From the NCBI RefSeq assembly GCF_009758015.1, contig NZ_WSEL01000003.1, forward strand, positions 2,170,001 to 2,234,000: a stretch of 64,000 bases of DNA. Direction: 5' to 3'. Shown here one piece after another: positions 34,650 through 43,890 of the stretch (its first letter is position 1; each line of letters opens with the position of its first letter). The notes below the pieces were generated by a model. That model saw nothing but the letters and a program-made list of their open reading frames with translations, made no database searches and was not told the DNA's origin. The DNA is from Ramlibacter pinisoli (GTDB taxonomy: Bacteria; Pseudomonadota; Gammaproteobacteria; Burkholderiales; Burkholderiaceae_C). The position numbers were made by a program, and so were the translations under genes.

Positions 34650-35033
34650 TCATCTGGCCTTCTGCAAACCGGGCAGTGCCATCTCGAACCAGAGCGTCTC
34701 GATGACCGGTCGCTGGAGCTGGTCCCGGTGCGATGCGTACCAGCGATCGAGCCCCTCGCGAACGGTGTCGAGTGTGTGGTCCTGCAGCCCCTTCTGCAGG
34801 CGCGGCAGGACGCTCTGGGCATCGGTGGGAGCGTTGCCCGCGTGGTAGGCACGCTCGACCTGGACGATGTTGGCAATGCCAATGAGGTAGGCCTTCTTGA
34901 CCTGTTCCGACGATTCGGTCCATTGCTTGCCCGTGACGAGCGGCAGTTCGTCCGCGCGGGCCATGCCGCCGGCGGCGGCCAGGACCACACAAGCAGCAGC
35001 CACCGATGCGCGCGCCTGGAGTCTCATTGCCAT
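34650..35033 (-). CDS. secreted hypothetical protein
   Basis: A 127-residue protein with an N-terminal signal peptide (ARASVAAACVVLAAAGGMARA) and a mature alpha-helical part starting DELPLVTGKQWTESSEQVKKAYL. The repeated Trp, Leu and charged pattern does not match a family I recognise. ATG at 35033 is used. It forms a two-gene envelope unit with the glycine-zipper lipoprotein downstream, so a periplasmic role is likely. Confidence 0.7.
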   Translation of the reverse strand: MAMRLQARASVAAACVVLAAAGGMARADELPLVTGKQWTESSEQVKKAYLIGIANIVQVERAYHAGNAPTDAQSVLPRLQKGLQDHTLDTVREGLDRWYASHRDQLQRPVIETLWFEMALPGLQKAR

Positions 35034-35533
35034 GGCGATCTCCTTGGTTCGCCGCAAGTTGATCCGTACGGTCCGGCGCTGGCGATTGGACCTAGGTCCC
35101 ATGCCCGCGGGGACCAGGGCCGGGTGACCTGACGCCCGGGCGCCACCGCGTTCGACGGTGACCGCAGGGGGAAGCGTTGGGCGGTGAGGCGGCGCGTTGG
35201 CTCCCGTTTCACCCAGTGTTCATTCCCTGCCGGTGACCCCACACGGCCGACCAGCCGTTCGTCGCTTGGGCATGGCGACTGGATTCCCGACCGGTTTCCT
35301 GCGCCATCGTGCCCATCCGTGGAAAAGGCACTGCCGGCGGGGCATTCGCCACACCAGCAGTCACGGCCGAGGCAGGTCTTCTCAGGGGAAACCCTAGACC
35401 CGCCGCCGCCCCCCACACCAAGGGGGGGGATGCATCGCCCCTCACTCACAAGAATCATGCCGTGCAGACGAAGCACGCGAGCCTTCTTGCGCGTGTCCTC
35501 GTCTGCCTCGCCCCCCAAACCCGAGGAGACCCA
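35034..35533. other. 500-bp non-coding region
   Basis: Divergent promoters for the envelope pair and the DUF1302 operon must lie here, but I see no convincing -35/-10 pair. It contains a C6-acaccaa-G8 tract at 35409-35429 and an imperfect hairpin at 35464-35506. Open frames through it have no family features. Confidence 0.6.
35464..35506. other. imperfect hairpin in leader of DUF1302 operon
   Basis: Arms GCAGACGA and TCGTCTGC pair over 8 bp, then after a small internal loop a further 6 bp (CACGCG/CGCGTG) pair. It ends 27 nt before the GTG start, so an RNA leader element or attenuator is possible. Confidence 0.5.
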
Positions 35534-37228
35534 GTGACGCTATCCACCCCGCGGCTGCCGATGCAAGGAACAGACCGCGCCTTCCCGTTCACCGCCATCG
35601 CCGCCGGCGCCCTGCTGGCCTGCTGCGGCAACGCGCTCGCCATGGAGATCGACACGGGCAACCCCGACGTCTCCGTGCGCTGGGACAACTCAGTGCGCCT
35701 GAACTACGCCACGCGCGTCGAGAACCGCGACCCCAAGATCGGCAACTCGCCGCTCTCCGACGAGGGCACCTTCAGCTTCGACCGCGGCGACGCCGTGTCC
35801 AAGCGCATCGACCTGCTGTCCGAGCTGGACGTGGTCTACAAGAAGCGCCACGGCTTCCGCATCAGCGGCGCGGGCTGGTACGACGGTGCCTACGGCAGCA
35901 CCAGCCGCAGCAACCCCACCTTCGCCGCCATCCCCAGCTACGTCAACAACCAGTACAGCCCGCTGACCAAGCGCTTCTACGGCGGTCCCTCGGGCGAGAT
36001 CCTGGACGCCTTCGCGTTCACCGGCTTCGACGCCGGCAACGTGCCGGTGCAGGCCAAGGCCGGCCGCCACACGCTGTACTGGGGCGAGTCGCTGTTCCTC
36101 GGCGGCCACCTGCACTCGGTCTCCTACTCGCAGAACTCGCTTGACCTGCAGAAGGGCTTCGCCACCCCCGGGACCGAGGCCAAGGAACTGTTCCGCCCGC
36201 TGAACCAGCTCTCGGCCCAGGCCCAGCTGACCGACGAGCTGTCGGTGGCCGGCCAGTACCTGCTGCAGTGGGAGTCGGCCCGCTACCCCGAGGGCGGCAC
36301 CTACCTCGGTCCGGTGGACGGCGTCTTCAACGGCCCCGACCGCCAGTTCCTGTCGGCCGCGGCCGGCTTCGCCAACCGCGGCCCGGCCTTCGAGCCGCCG
36401 CAGCGCGGCGAGTTCGGCCTGTCGGCGCGCTGGAGCCCGAAGGCGCTCGACGGCGGCACGGTCGGCTTCTACTACCGCCGTTTCGCCGACAAGCTGCCCC
36501 AGGTGCTGATCACCAGCCCGAGCACGGTTCCGAACGGCAGCCAGTACAACCTGGTCTACGCCGACGGCATCGACCTGTTCGGCGCGAGCTTCGCCAAGAA
36601 CATCGCCGGCATCAGCTTCGGCGCGGAAGTCTCGACCCGCCGCAACACGCCGCTGTTCTCGACCACGCTGGGCGTCGCGCCCGGCCGGCCGGCCGCCGGC
36701 GACACCAACGGTGCCCGCGGCGACACCTGGCACGCCCTGATGAACGCCACCGGCGTGGTGCCCAAGACGGCGCTGTTCGATGCCGCCGTCTGGGCCGCCG
36801 AACTGCAGTGGTCGCAGTGGTCCAAGGTGCGCAGCGGCGCCAACCTGTTCTTTGCCGAGGGCTTCGCCCCCTGCAACGGCAGGGACAAGTGGGACGGCTG
36901 CGCCACGAAGGACTACCTTGGCACCAGTGTCGCGTTCACGCCCACCTGGTACCAGGTGTTCGCCGGCGTGGACCTCTCCGCGCCCATCACGTATTCGGTG
37001 GGCCTGCACGGCAACTCCGCCGTGACCTTCGGCGGCAACGAGTCGCTGGGCAACTACTCCGTCGGCCTCAGTGCCGACGTGCAGCAGAAGTACCGCTTCG
37101 ACCTGAAGTACATCGACTTCGTCGGTCGCTACAAGGACAACGGGACGGCCGTGACCGCCACCAACGGCCTCAACACCTTCCTGCGTGACCGCGGCTTCGT
37201 CAGCCTCACGTTCCGCACCACCTTCTAA
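35534..37228 (+). CDS. DUF1302 family outer-membrane protein
   Basis: A 564-residue protein with a signal peptide ending near GNALA-ME and a beta-rich body full of alternating aromatic strands (VRWDNSVRLNYATRVE, FRISGAGWYDGAYG). It ends in phenylalanine (SLTFRTTF), the usual outer-membrane barrel signature. I recognise DUF1302, thought to be a porin-like barrel. The GTG is preferred because GAGGAGA lies just upstream; longer in-frame extensions have no signal sequence at their start. First of four co-directional genes. Confidence 0.88.
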   Translation: MTLSTPRLPMQGTDRAFPFTAIAAGALLACCGNALAMEIDTGNPDVSVRWDNSVRLNYATRVENRDPKIGNSPLSDEGTFSFDRGDAVSKRIDLLSELDVVYKKRHGFRISGAGWYDGAYGSTSRSNPTFAAIPSYVNNQYSPLTKRFYGGPSGEILDAFAFTGFDAGNVPVQAKAGRHTLYWGESLFLGGHLHSVSYSQNSLDLQKGFATPGTEAKELFRPLNQLSAQAQLTDELSVAGQYLLQWESARYPEGGTYLGPVDGVFNGPDRQFLSAAAGFANRGPAFEPPQRGEFGLSARWSPKALDGGTVGFYYRRFADKLPQVLITSPSTVPNGSQYNLVYADGIDLFGASFAKNIAGISFGAEVSTRRNTPLFSTTLGVAPGRPAAGDTNGARGDTWHALMNATGVVPKTALFDAAVWAAELQWSQWSKVRSGANLFFAEGFAPCNGRDKWDGCATKDYLGTSVAFTPTWYQVFAGVDLSAPITYSVGLHGNSAVTFGGNESLGNYSVGLSADVQQKYRFDLKYIDFVGRYKDNGTAVTATNGLNTFLRDRGFVSLTFRTTF

Positions 37229-37241
37229 GGAGACAGACACC

Positions 37242-38591
37242 ATGCGATTCCCCCTGCGCACCCTGGCAGCGCTGCTCGCTGCCGCCGGCACCATCGCCGC
37301 GCACGCGGCCGTCAGCGCCGACGAAGCCAAGGCCCTCACCAGCACGCTGACCGCGGTCGGCGGCGAGAAGGCCGCCAACAAGGACGGCACCATCCCCGCC
37401 TACACCGGCGGCAACACCACGGCCCCGGCGGGCTTCAAGGCCGGCGACGGCATCCGCCCCGACCCGTTCGCCGGCGACAAGCCGCGCTTCTCGGTCGACG
37501 CCAAGAACATGGGCCAGTACGCCGGCAGCCTGACCGAAGGCACCAAGGCGCTGCTGCAGAAGTACCCCGACTTCCGCGTCGACGTGTACCCGACGCACCG
37601 CTCGGTGGCCTTCCCCAAGTACGTCACCGACAACACGCTGAAGAACGCCACCCGTGCCAAGACCGTCAACGAGGGCCGCTCGATGGAGGGCGCCCACGCC
37701 GGCTTCCCGTTCCCGATCCCCAAGACCGGCAACGAGGCGATGTGGAACCACCTGGTGCGCTTCAACGGGCCGGCCTACGAGGCCAAATACCGCAACCTCA
37801 ACGTCGATGCCAACGGCCGCGTGGCCCTGGCCACCGAGGGCATGAGCGTGCAGGAGTACCCGTTCTGGGACGCCAGCAAGACCGAAACCGACACCTACTG
37901 GAAGCTGAAGCTCACCTACACCGGCCCGGCCCGCCGTGCCGGCGAGGCGCTGCTGCTGCAGGATCCGCTGGACCTGGGCACCAAGGACCGCCGTGCCTGG
38001 AGCTACCTGCCCGGCCAGCGCCGGGTGAAGGTCGCGCCCGACCTGTCGCACGACACGCCCAACCCCGGCACCGCCGGCGCCACCACCTTCGACGACACCT
38101 TCATCTTCAACGGCTCGATGGAGCGCTACGACTTCAAGCTGGTCGGCAAGAAGGAGATGCTGGTCCCCTACAACGCCTACAAGGCGGTGTACGGCGCCAA
38201 GCAGGACGACCTGCTCAAGCCGAACTTCCTGAACCCGGACATGGTGCGCTGGGAACTGCACCGCGTGTGGGTCGTGGAAGCGACGCTGAAGGAAGGCAAG
38301 CGCCACGTGTACAGCAAGCGCACCTTCTACCTGGACGAGGATTCCTGGTCCGCCCTGGCGAGCGACGAGTACGACGCGCGCGGCCAGCTGTGGCGCGCCG
38401 GCTTCGCCTACATGGCGCCCACCTACGACCTGCCCGCGCCCTACACCGACATGTTCGGCCACTACGACCTGGTGGGACGCGTGTACTCGCTGACCGGCTT
38501 CATCGCCGAGACCGGCGGCATGCGCCAGACCAAGGCCCTGCCCGAGCGTGAGTGGACTGCCGACGCCCTGGCCGGCGCCGGCATCCGCTGA
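37242..38591 (+). CDS. DUF1329 family periplasmic/outer-membrane protein
   Basis: A 449-residue exported protein. The signal peptide (RFPLRTLAALLAAAGTIAAHA) is followed by DUF1329, recognisable from PAYTGGNTTAPAGFKAGDG, then RRAWSYLPGQRRVKVAPD near residue 248 and YLDEDSWSALASDEYDARG near 363. DUF1329 resembles LolB/LolA-like half-barrels that bind lipophilic molecules. AAGGAG precedes the start, 13 nt after the DUF1302 gene. The two families normally travel together. Confidence 0.9.
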   Translation: MRFPLRTLAALLAAAGTIAAHAAVSADEAKALTSTLTAVGGEKAANKDGTIPAYTGGNTTAPAGFKAGDGIRPDPFAGDKPRFSVDAKNMGQYAGSLTEGTKALLQKYPDFRVDVYPTHRSVAFPKYVTDNTLKNATRAKTVNEGRSMEGAHAGFPFPIPKTGNEAMWNHLVRFNGPAYEAKYRNLNVDANGRVALATEGMSVQEYPFWDASKTETDTYWKLKLTYTGPARRAGEALLLQDPLDLGTKDRRAWSYLPGQRRVKVAPDLSHDTPNPGTAGATTFDDTFIFNGSMERYDFKLVGKKEMLVPYNAYKAVYGAKQDDLLKPNFLNPDMVRWELHRVWVVEATLKEGKRHVYSKRTFYLDEDSWSALASDEYDARGQLWRAGFAYMAPTYDLPAPYTDMFGHYDLVGRVYSLTGFIAETGGMRQTKALPEREWTADALAGAGIR

Positions 38592-38616
38592 CGCACCGCC
38601 AGCCCGGAGCGCCGCG

Positions 38617-39588
38617 ATGAATGCGCGCCATTTCCTGATGGCCCTGGCCGCCGGCACCGCGCTGGCGGGCATGGCCGCCACCGGGGCCGTGGAAGGCTGG
38701 GCCGACGTGCTCGACACGCCGGCGATGCAAAGCCCGCTGGCGTCCCGCGGGCTGGTCACCGGCCTGGCCCAGGCCGGCAACCGCGTCGTCGCGGTCGGCC
38801 AGCGGGGCCACATCCTGTGGAGCGACAACGCCGGCCAGGACTGGCAGCAGGCCAAGGTGCCTGTGAGTTCCGACCTGGTCGCGGTCCACTTCCCGAGCCC
38901 GGACAAGGGCTGGGCCGTGGGCCACGACGGCGTGATCCTGCACAGCACCGACGGCGGCAAGAGCTGGCAGCGCCAGCGTGACGGCCGCCCGGACGAGGCC
39001 GACGTCCCGCTGCTGGACGTGTGGTTCGGCGACGAGAGCACCGGCTGGGCCGTCGGCGCCTTCGGGACGCTGCTGGCCACCACCGACGGCGGCGCCAACT
39101 GGAAGTCGCTGCAGCGTGACAGCGACAACCCCAAGAAGATGCACCTGTACGCCGTGCGCGGCATCGGCAGCGACCTGTGGATCGCCGGCGAACAGGGGCT
39201 GCTGATGAAGCTGGACCGCGCCGGCGGCCGCTTCGCCGCCGTGCCGCTGCCCTACCAGGGCACGCTGTTCGGCGTGGCCGGCAGCGGCAAGACGCTGCTG
39301 GTGCACGGCCTGCGCGGCAACCTGCTGCGCAGCACCGACGGGGGCGCCAACTGGCAGGCCGTCCCCACCGGCCTGCAGGTCGGCCTGACCGCCGCCGCGG
39401 TGGACGCCGGCGGCCGCATCGTGCTGGCCAGCCAGGCCGGCCACCTGCTCACCAGCGCCGACCAGGGCGCGAGCTTCTCGCCGGTCAAGCTCGACCGGCC
39501 CGTTCCGGCAGCCGCGGTGCTGGGCGTCGCGCCCGGCCGCGTGCTCGTGGCCGGACCGCGCGGCCTGCAAGTGCAGCCGCTGCCCTGA
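38617..39588 (+). CDS. YCF48-like beta-propeller protein
   Basis: A 323-residue exported protein built of repeats of the BNR/YCF48 type: DKGWAVGHDGVILHSTDGGKSW near residue 100, STGWAVGAFGTLLATTDGGANW near 145 and later copies with LLRSTDGGANW. An N-terminal signal peptide precedes them. Such propellers help assemble or scaffold membrane complexes. Third gene of the DUF1302 operon, 26 nt after the DUF1329 gene; it likely supports the RND pump encoded next. Confidence 0.88.
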   Translation: MNARHFLMALAAGTALAGMAATGAVEGWADVLDTPAMQSPLASRGLVTGLAQAGNRVVAVGQRGHILWSDNAGQDWQQAKVPVSSDLVAVHFPSPDKGWAVGHDGVILHSTDGGKSWQRQRDGRPDEADVPLLDVWFGDESTGWAVGAFGTLLATTDGGANWKSLQRDSDNPKKMHLYAVRGIGSDLWIAGEQGLLMKLDRAGGRFAAVPLPYQGTLFGVAGSGKTLLVHGLRGNLLRSTDGGANWQAVPTGLQVGLTAAAVDAGGRIVLASQAGHLLTSADQGASFSPVKLDRPVPAAAVLGVAPGRVLVAGPRGLQVQPLP

Positions 39589-39613
39589 TCCCCCCACCTT
39601 TTCCGAGATCGCC

Positions 39614-42040
39614 ATGCATGCCGCCGCCCTGAGCGGGGACGCCTCCGTTCCCTCGTACGCCTTCGATTCCGCCTCCGGCTCCCGGCTGGAGCGGCTGGTC
39701 TTCCACAACCGCCGGGCGGTCCTGCTCGTCTGCCTCGTGCTGACCCTGCTGCTGGGGGCGGTCGCCGCCGCCCGCCTGGGGCTGAACGCGAGCTTCGACA
39801 AGATGATCCCCAGCGGTCATCCCTACATCCAGAACTACCTGCAGAACCGCGGCGAGCTGCGCGGGCTGGGCAACTCGCTGCGCATCGTGGTGGAGAACCC
39901 CAAGGGGACGGTGGACGACCCGCGCTACCTGGAGGCGCTCAAGAAGGTCCACGACGAGCTGTTCCTCACCCCCGGCGTCGACCGGGCCTGGGTGAAGTCG
40001 CTGTGGGCTCCCGGCGTGCGCTGGACCGAGGTGACCGAGGAGGGCTTCCGCGGCGGCCCGGTGATGCCGGACAACTACGACGGCAAGCCGGCCAGCACCG
40101 AGCAGCTGCGCGCCAACATCGCGCGCGCCAACCTGGTGGGCAGCCTGGTGGGCACGGACTTCCGCTCCAGCATGATCGTGCTGCCGCTGCTGGACCGCGA
40201 TCCCAGCGGCGGCCAGCGCCTGGACTACCGCGCGCTGTCCAACAGCATCGAGTCCATCCGCGCCCGCTACGAGGCCATGGGCGAGCAGGCGCCGGTGCGC
40301 CTGCACGTGACCGGCTTCGCCAAGCTGGTGGGCGACCTGATCGCCGGCCTGGTGCAGGTGTCGCTGTACTTCGTGCTGGCGGCGGTGATCGCCGCCCTGA
40401 TCATCTACGCCTACACCCGCTGCCTGCGCAGCACCGGGCTGGTGATCGCCTGCTCGCTGGTGGCGGTGGCCTGGCAGCTGGGGCTGGTGGCCGCGCTCGG
40501 CTTCGAGCTCGACCCGTATTCCATCCTGGTGCCGTTCCTGGTGTTCGCCATCGGCGTGAGCCATGGCGCGCAGAAGATGAACGGCATCATGCAGGACATC
40601 GGGCGCGGCGCCGACAAGCTGGTGGCCGCGCGCCTGACCTTCCGCCGCCTGTTCCTGGCCGGCCTGACGGCGCTGCTGGCCGATGCCGTGGGCTTCGGCG
40701 TGCTGATGGTGATCGACATCCCGGTGATCCGCGAGCTGGCGCTGGCCGCCAGCCTGGGCGTGGCGGTGCTCATCGTCACCAACCTCATCCTGCTGCCGGT
40801 GCTGCTGTCGTACCTGGGCGTGAGCCCGGCGGCGGCCGCCCGCACGGTGCAGACCGACGGCGGCGGCGCCGTCGGCCGGGTGTTCGCGGGGCTCGAGCGC
40901 TTCGTCGAGACGCGCTGGTCGCTCGTCGCGCTGGGCGTGGCGGCGCTGCTGACCGTCGGCGGCTACGCGGTCAGCACGCACCTGAAGATCGGCGACCTGG
41001 ACGCCGGCGCACCCGAGCTGCGCGCGGACTCGCGCTACAACCGCGACAACGCGTACACCACGGCCCACTACAGCCTGTCGAGCGACACCTTCGCGGTGAT
41101 CGTCAAGACGGCCAAGGAAGGCTGCCTGCAGTACCAGACCCTGATCGATGCCGACCGGCTGGCCTGGGAACTGCAGCAGGTGCCGGGCGTGCAGACGACG
41201 ATGTCGCTGGCCAACGCCGTGCGGCAGATCACCGCCGGCAGCAACGAGGGCAGTCCCAAGTGGCTGACCATCGCGCGCAACCAGGACGTGCTGAACTACG
41301 GCGCGCAGCAGGCCAGCGTGAACAACCCCGACCTGTTCAACAACGACTGCTCGGTGATGCCGGTCATCGCCTACCTGTCGGACCACCGGGCCGAGACGCT
41401 GGACCGGGTGGCGGAAGTCGCCGCCAGGTTCGCCCAGGGCCACAGCGGCAAGGACCGCCAGTTCCTGCTGGCCGCCGGCAGCGCCGGCATCGAGACCGCG
41501 ACCAACATCGTGGTGCGGCGCGCCTGGGTCCAGATGCTGCTGCTGGTGTATGCCGCCGTCATCGTGCTGAGCTTCATCACCTTCCGCAGCTGGCGCGCGG
41601 TGGTGGTCGCCGTCGTCCCGCTGGTGATCACCTCGGTGCTGTGCGAGGCCCTGATGGTGGCCCTGGGCATCGGCGTCAAGGTGGCCACGCTGCCGGTGAT
41701 CGCGCTCGGCGTGGGCATCGGCATCGACTACGCGCTCTACCTGCTGTCGGTGCAGCTGGCCCAGCAGCGCCTGGGCGTGCCGCTGGCCGCGGCCTACCGC
41801 AGCGCGCTGGAGTTCACCGGCCGCGTGGTGGTGCTGGTCGGCGTGACGCTGGCGGTCGGCGTGGCGACCTGGGCCCTCTCGCCCATCAAGTTCCAGGCCG
41901 ACATGGGCATCCTGCTGGCCTTCATGTTCCTGTGGAACATGGTCGGTGCGGTGGTGCTGATCCCGGCGCTGTCGCGGTGGCTGCTGCCCGGTGCAACGCC
42001 GGCCGCGCAACCGACCCCGGCGATGGCGGTGCCCGCCTGA
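39614..42040 (+). CDS. MMPL/RND-superfamily transporter
   Basis: An 808-residue inner-membrane pump with two halves of six helices and two large periplasmic loops (about residues 60-230 and 465-635). Helix 4 and 10 motifs GVSHGAQKMNGI near 314 and GVGIGIDYALYLL near 697 carry the Asp/His-type proton relay of RND proteins. It ends the four-gene operon with DUF1302, DUF1329 and YCF48 genes. This set is known from proteobacteria that take up or export hydrophobic compounds; the cargo here is unknown. Confidence 0.92.
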   Translation: MHAAALSGDASVPSYAFDSASGSRLERLVFHNRRAVLLVCLVLTLLLGAVAAARLGLNASFDKMIPSGHPYIQNYLQNRGELRGLGNSLRIVVENPKGTVDDPRYLEALKKVHDELFLTPGVDRAWVKSLWAPGVRWTEVTEEGFRGGPVMPDNYDGKPASTEQLRANIARANLVGSLVGTDFRSSMIVLPLLDRDPSGGQRLDYRALSNSIESIRARYEAMGEQAPVRLHVTGFAKLVGDLIAGLVQVSLYFVLAAVIAALIIYAYTRCLRSTGLVIACSLVAVAWQLGLVAALGFELDPYSILVPFLVFAIGVSHGAQKMNGIMQDIGRGADKLVAARLTFRRLFLAGLTALLADAVGFGVLMVIDIPVIRELALAASLGVAVLIVTNLILLPVLLSYLGVSPAAAARTVQTDGGGAVGRVFAGLERFVETRWSLVALGVAALLTVGGYAVSTHLKIGDLDAGAPELRADSRYNRDNAYTTAHYSLSSDTFAVIVKTAKEGCLQYQTLIDADRLAWELQQVPGVQTTMSLANAVRQITAGSNEGSPKWLTIARNQDVLNYGAQQASVNNPDLFNNDCSVMPVIAYLSDHRAETLDRVAEVAARFAQGHSGKDRQFLLAAGSAGIETATNIVVRRAWVQMLLLVYAAVIVLSFITFRSWRAVVVAVVPLVITSVLCEALMVALGIGVKVATLPVIALGVGIGIDYALYLLSVQLAQQRLGVPLAAAYRSALEFTGRVVVLVGVTLAVGVATWALSPIKFQADMGILLAFMFLWNMVGAVVLIPALSRWLLPGATPAAQPTPAMAVPA

Positions 42041-42071
42041 GCCAGGCCGCGCCCGCCGGCGGCCGCCGCGC

Positions 42072-42980
42072 TCAGTCCGGCGCGGCAGCCGGCGTCCGGC
42101 GGGCGAACTCGTGCGCCGCCCAGTCGATGAAGGCGCGCACCCGGGGCGAGAGGTGGCGGCTGCGGGCGTATACCAGCGACACCGGCCCGGGCGGCGGCGG
42201 GCAGTCCTCGAGCAGGGCGACGAGGCGGCCGCTCGCCAGGTCGGCCTCGACATGGAAGCGCGGCAGCTGCGCGATGCCCAGTCCCAGCTGCAGCCCGCGC
42301 AGGTAGCTCTCGGGCCCGGTCACCGATAGCGTGGCCGGCAGGGGCACGGTCTGCACCGTGCCGCCGACGCTGAATTCCAGCGGCGCCAGCGCCCCCGAGG
42401 TGAGCGAGCGCAGCCCCACGATGCGGTGGCCGGCGAGATCGGCGAGGGTGCCCGGCGTGCCGTGGCGCTCCAGGTAGCCGGGTGTCGCGCAGGTCAGTCG
42501 CTGCAGCACGGCGACACGCCGTGCCACCAGCTCGCTGTCGGGCAGCTGGCCCCAGCGCAGCACGCAGTCCACCCCCTCCTGCACCGGATCGATCCAGCGG
42601 TCGCTCTCGCTCATCGACAGCGCGATGCCCGGATAGCGCGCCAGGAAGTCCGGCAGGCCGGGCAGCAGGAAGTGGCGCGCCAGCGTGCCCTGAACCTCGA
42701 TGCGCAGCAGCCCGCGCGGCTCGGCGCCCTTGAACGCCCCTTCCGCATCCTCCACGTCGTCCAGGATGGCGAGGCAGCGCCGGTAGTAGGCCTCGCCGTC
42801 CAGCGTCGGCCGCACCGTGCGCGTGGTGCGTTGCAGCAGCCGGGTCCCCAGCCGCGTCTCCAGCTCGCGGACCACCGTGGTGACGGTGGAACGCGGCACG
42901 CCCGTGTCCTGCGACGCCAGCGTGAAGCTGCGCCGCTCCACCACCCGGCTGAACACCCGCATGGCCTCGAGACGGTCCAT
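42072..42980 (-). CDS. LysR-family transcriptional regulator
   Basis: A 302-residue LTTR. The winged helix begins MDRLEAMRVFSRVVERRSFT (1-60) and the co-inducer domain covers about 90-300. It is divergent from two short-chain dehydrogenase genes across 126 bp with several repeats, so it probably controls them and itself. The sequence class is the common DmlR-like type that regulates small detoxification or catabolic operons. The effector is unknown. Confidence 0.92.
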   Translation of the reverse strand: MDRLEAMRVFSRVVERRSFTLASQDTGVPRSTVTTVVRELETRLGTRLLQRTTRTVRPTLDGEAYYRRCLAILDDVEDAEGAFKGAEPRGLLRIEVQGTLARHFLLPGLPDFLARYPGIALSMSESDRWIDPVQEGVDCVLRWGQLPDSELVARRVAVLQRLTCATPGYLERHGTPGTLADLAGHRIVGLRSLTSGALAPLEFSVGGTVQTVPLPATLSVTGPESYLRGLQLGLGIAQLPRFHVEADLASGRLVALLEDCPPPPGPVSLVYARSRHLSPRVRAFIDWAAHEFARRTPAAAPD

Positions 42981-42992
42981 GGCACCTCCGAT

Positions 42993-43085
42993 TGTTCGTT
43001 GCGATTGAACAGTGATGTCGATCTTGGCGTGATTATCTTTTGGCGACCAACAGGCAAAGTTTCGCCATCGCCAAGCGGTTTGGCG
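42993..43085. promoter_or_regulatory. repeat-rich LysR/SDR divergent control region
   Basis: TGTTC (42993-42997) and GAACA (43007-43011) form an inverted pair with 9-nt spacing. TTGGCG occurs at 43024, 43040 and 43080 and inverted (CGCCAA) at 43069. Either set could be the LysR site. Confidence 0.5.
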
Positions 43086-43106
43086 ACATCAACCAGGAGA
43101 TCAGAG

Positions 43107-43847
43107 ATGAGCAAGGTCGAGCAGAAAGTGGCCGTGGTGACCGGGGCGTCGCGCGGCATCGGTGCCGCCATCGCCACCCGCCTCGCGGCGGACGGCTTCG
43201 CGGTCGTCATCAACTACGCCGGCAACGCCGCCGAAGCGGATGCCCTGGCGGGCCGGATCGAGCAGGCCGGCGGCAAGGCGCTGAGCGCCCGCGCCGACGT
43301 GAGCGACCCGCAGGCCGTGCGGCGCCTGTTCGACGCCGCGGAAGCGGCGCTCGGCGGCGTGGACGTGCTGGTGAACAACGCCGGCATCATGCGGCTGGCC
43401 ACCCTGGCCGACTCCGACGACGCGCTGGTCGACAGCCAGCTGGCCATCAACCTCAAGGGCAGCATCCACACCATGCGCGAGGCCGCCCGTCGGCTGCGCC
43501 CGGGCGGCCGCATCGTCAACCTGTCGTCCAGCGTCGTCGGCCTGTACCAGCCCACCTACGGCGTGTACGCGGCGACCAAGGCCGGCATCGAGGCGATGAC
43601 GCACGTGCTGGCCAAGGAACTGCGCGGCCGCAACGTCACCGTCAATGCGGTCGCGCCCGGCCCCACGGCCACCGCGCTGTTCCTGGACGGCAAGCCGCAG
43701 GCGGTGATCGACCAGCTCAGCCGCCTGGCGCCGCTGGAGCGCCTGGGCCAGCCGGGCGACATCGCCAACGTCGTGTCCTTCCTCGCCGGCCCCGACGGCG
43801 CCTGGGTGAACGGCCAGGTGCTGCGCGCCAACGGCGGCATCGTCTGA
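43107..43847 (+). CDS. SDR family oxidoreductase
   Basis: A 246-residue classical short-chain dehydrogenase: nucleotide motif TGASRGIG near residue 13, NNAG near 91, catalytic Ser in NLSSSV near 137 and Y-x-x-x-K (YAATK) near 153. NYAGNAAEADA at the end of strand 2 suggests NADP(H). A C-terminal NGQVLRANGGIV matches FabG-like members. It would oxidise or reduce a carbonyl/alcohol. First gene downstream of the divergent LysR gene. Confidence 0.92.
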   Translation: MSKVEQKVAVVTGASRGIGAAIATRLAADGFAVVINYAGNAAEADALAGRIEQAGGKALSARADVSDPQAVRRLFDAAEAALGGVDVLVNNAGIMRLATLADSDDALVDSQLAINLKGSIHTMREAARRLRPGGRIVNLSSSVVGLYQPTYGVYAATKAGIEAMTHVLAKELRGRNVTVNAVAPGPTATALFLDGKPQAVIDQLSRLAPLERLGQPGDIANVVSFLAGPDGAWVNGQVLRANGGIV

Positions 43848-43890
43848 GCACCCGTCCCGCCTCCGCCTTCGACCCCACCAGGAGATTCCC

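Noticed and set aside
35024..35518. Minus-strand 164-codon frame in the 500-bp gap
   Set aside because: No homologous features, runs through G/C homopolymers and has no ribosome-binding site.
35309..35533. Longer N-terminus for the DUF1302 protein
   Set aside because: The extra residues are low-complexity, have no leader and cross the hairpin. A GTG with a good ribosome-binding site and signal peptide follows.
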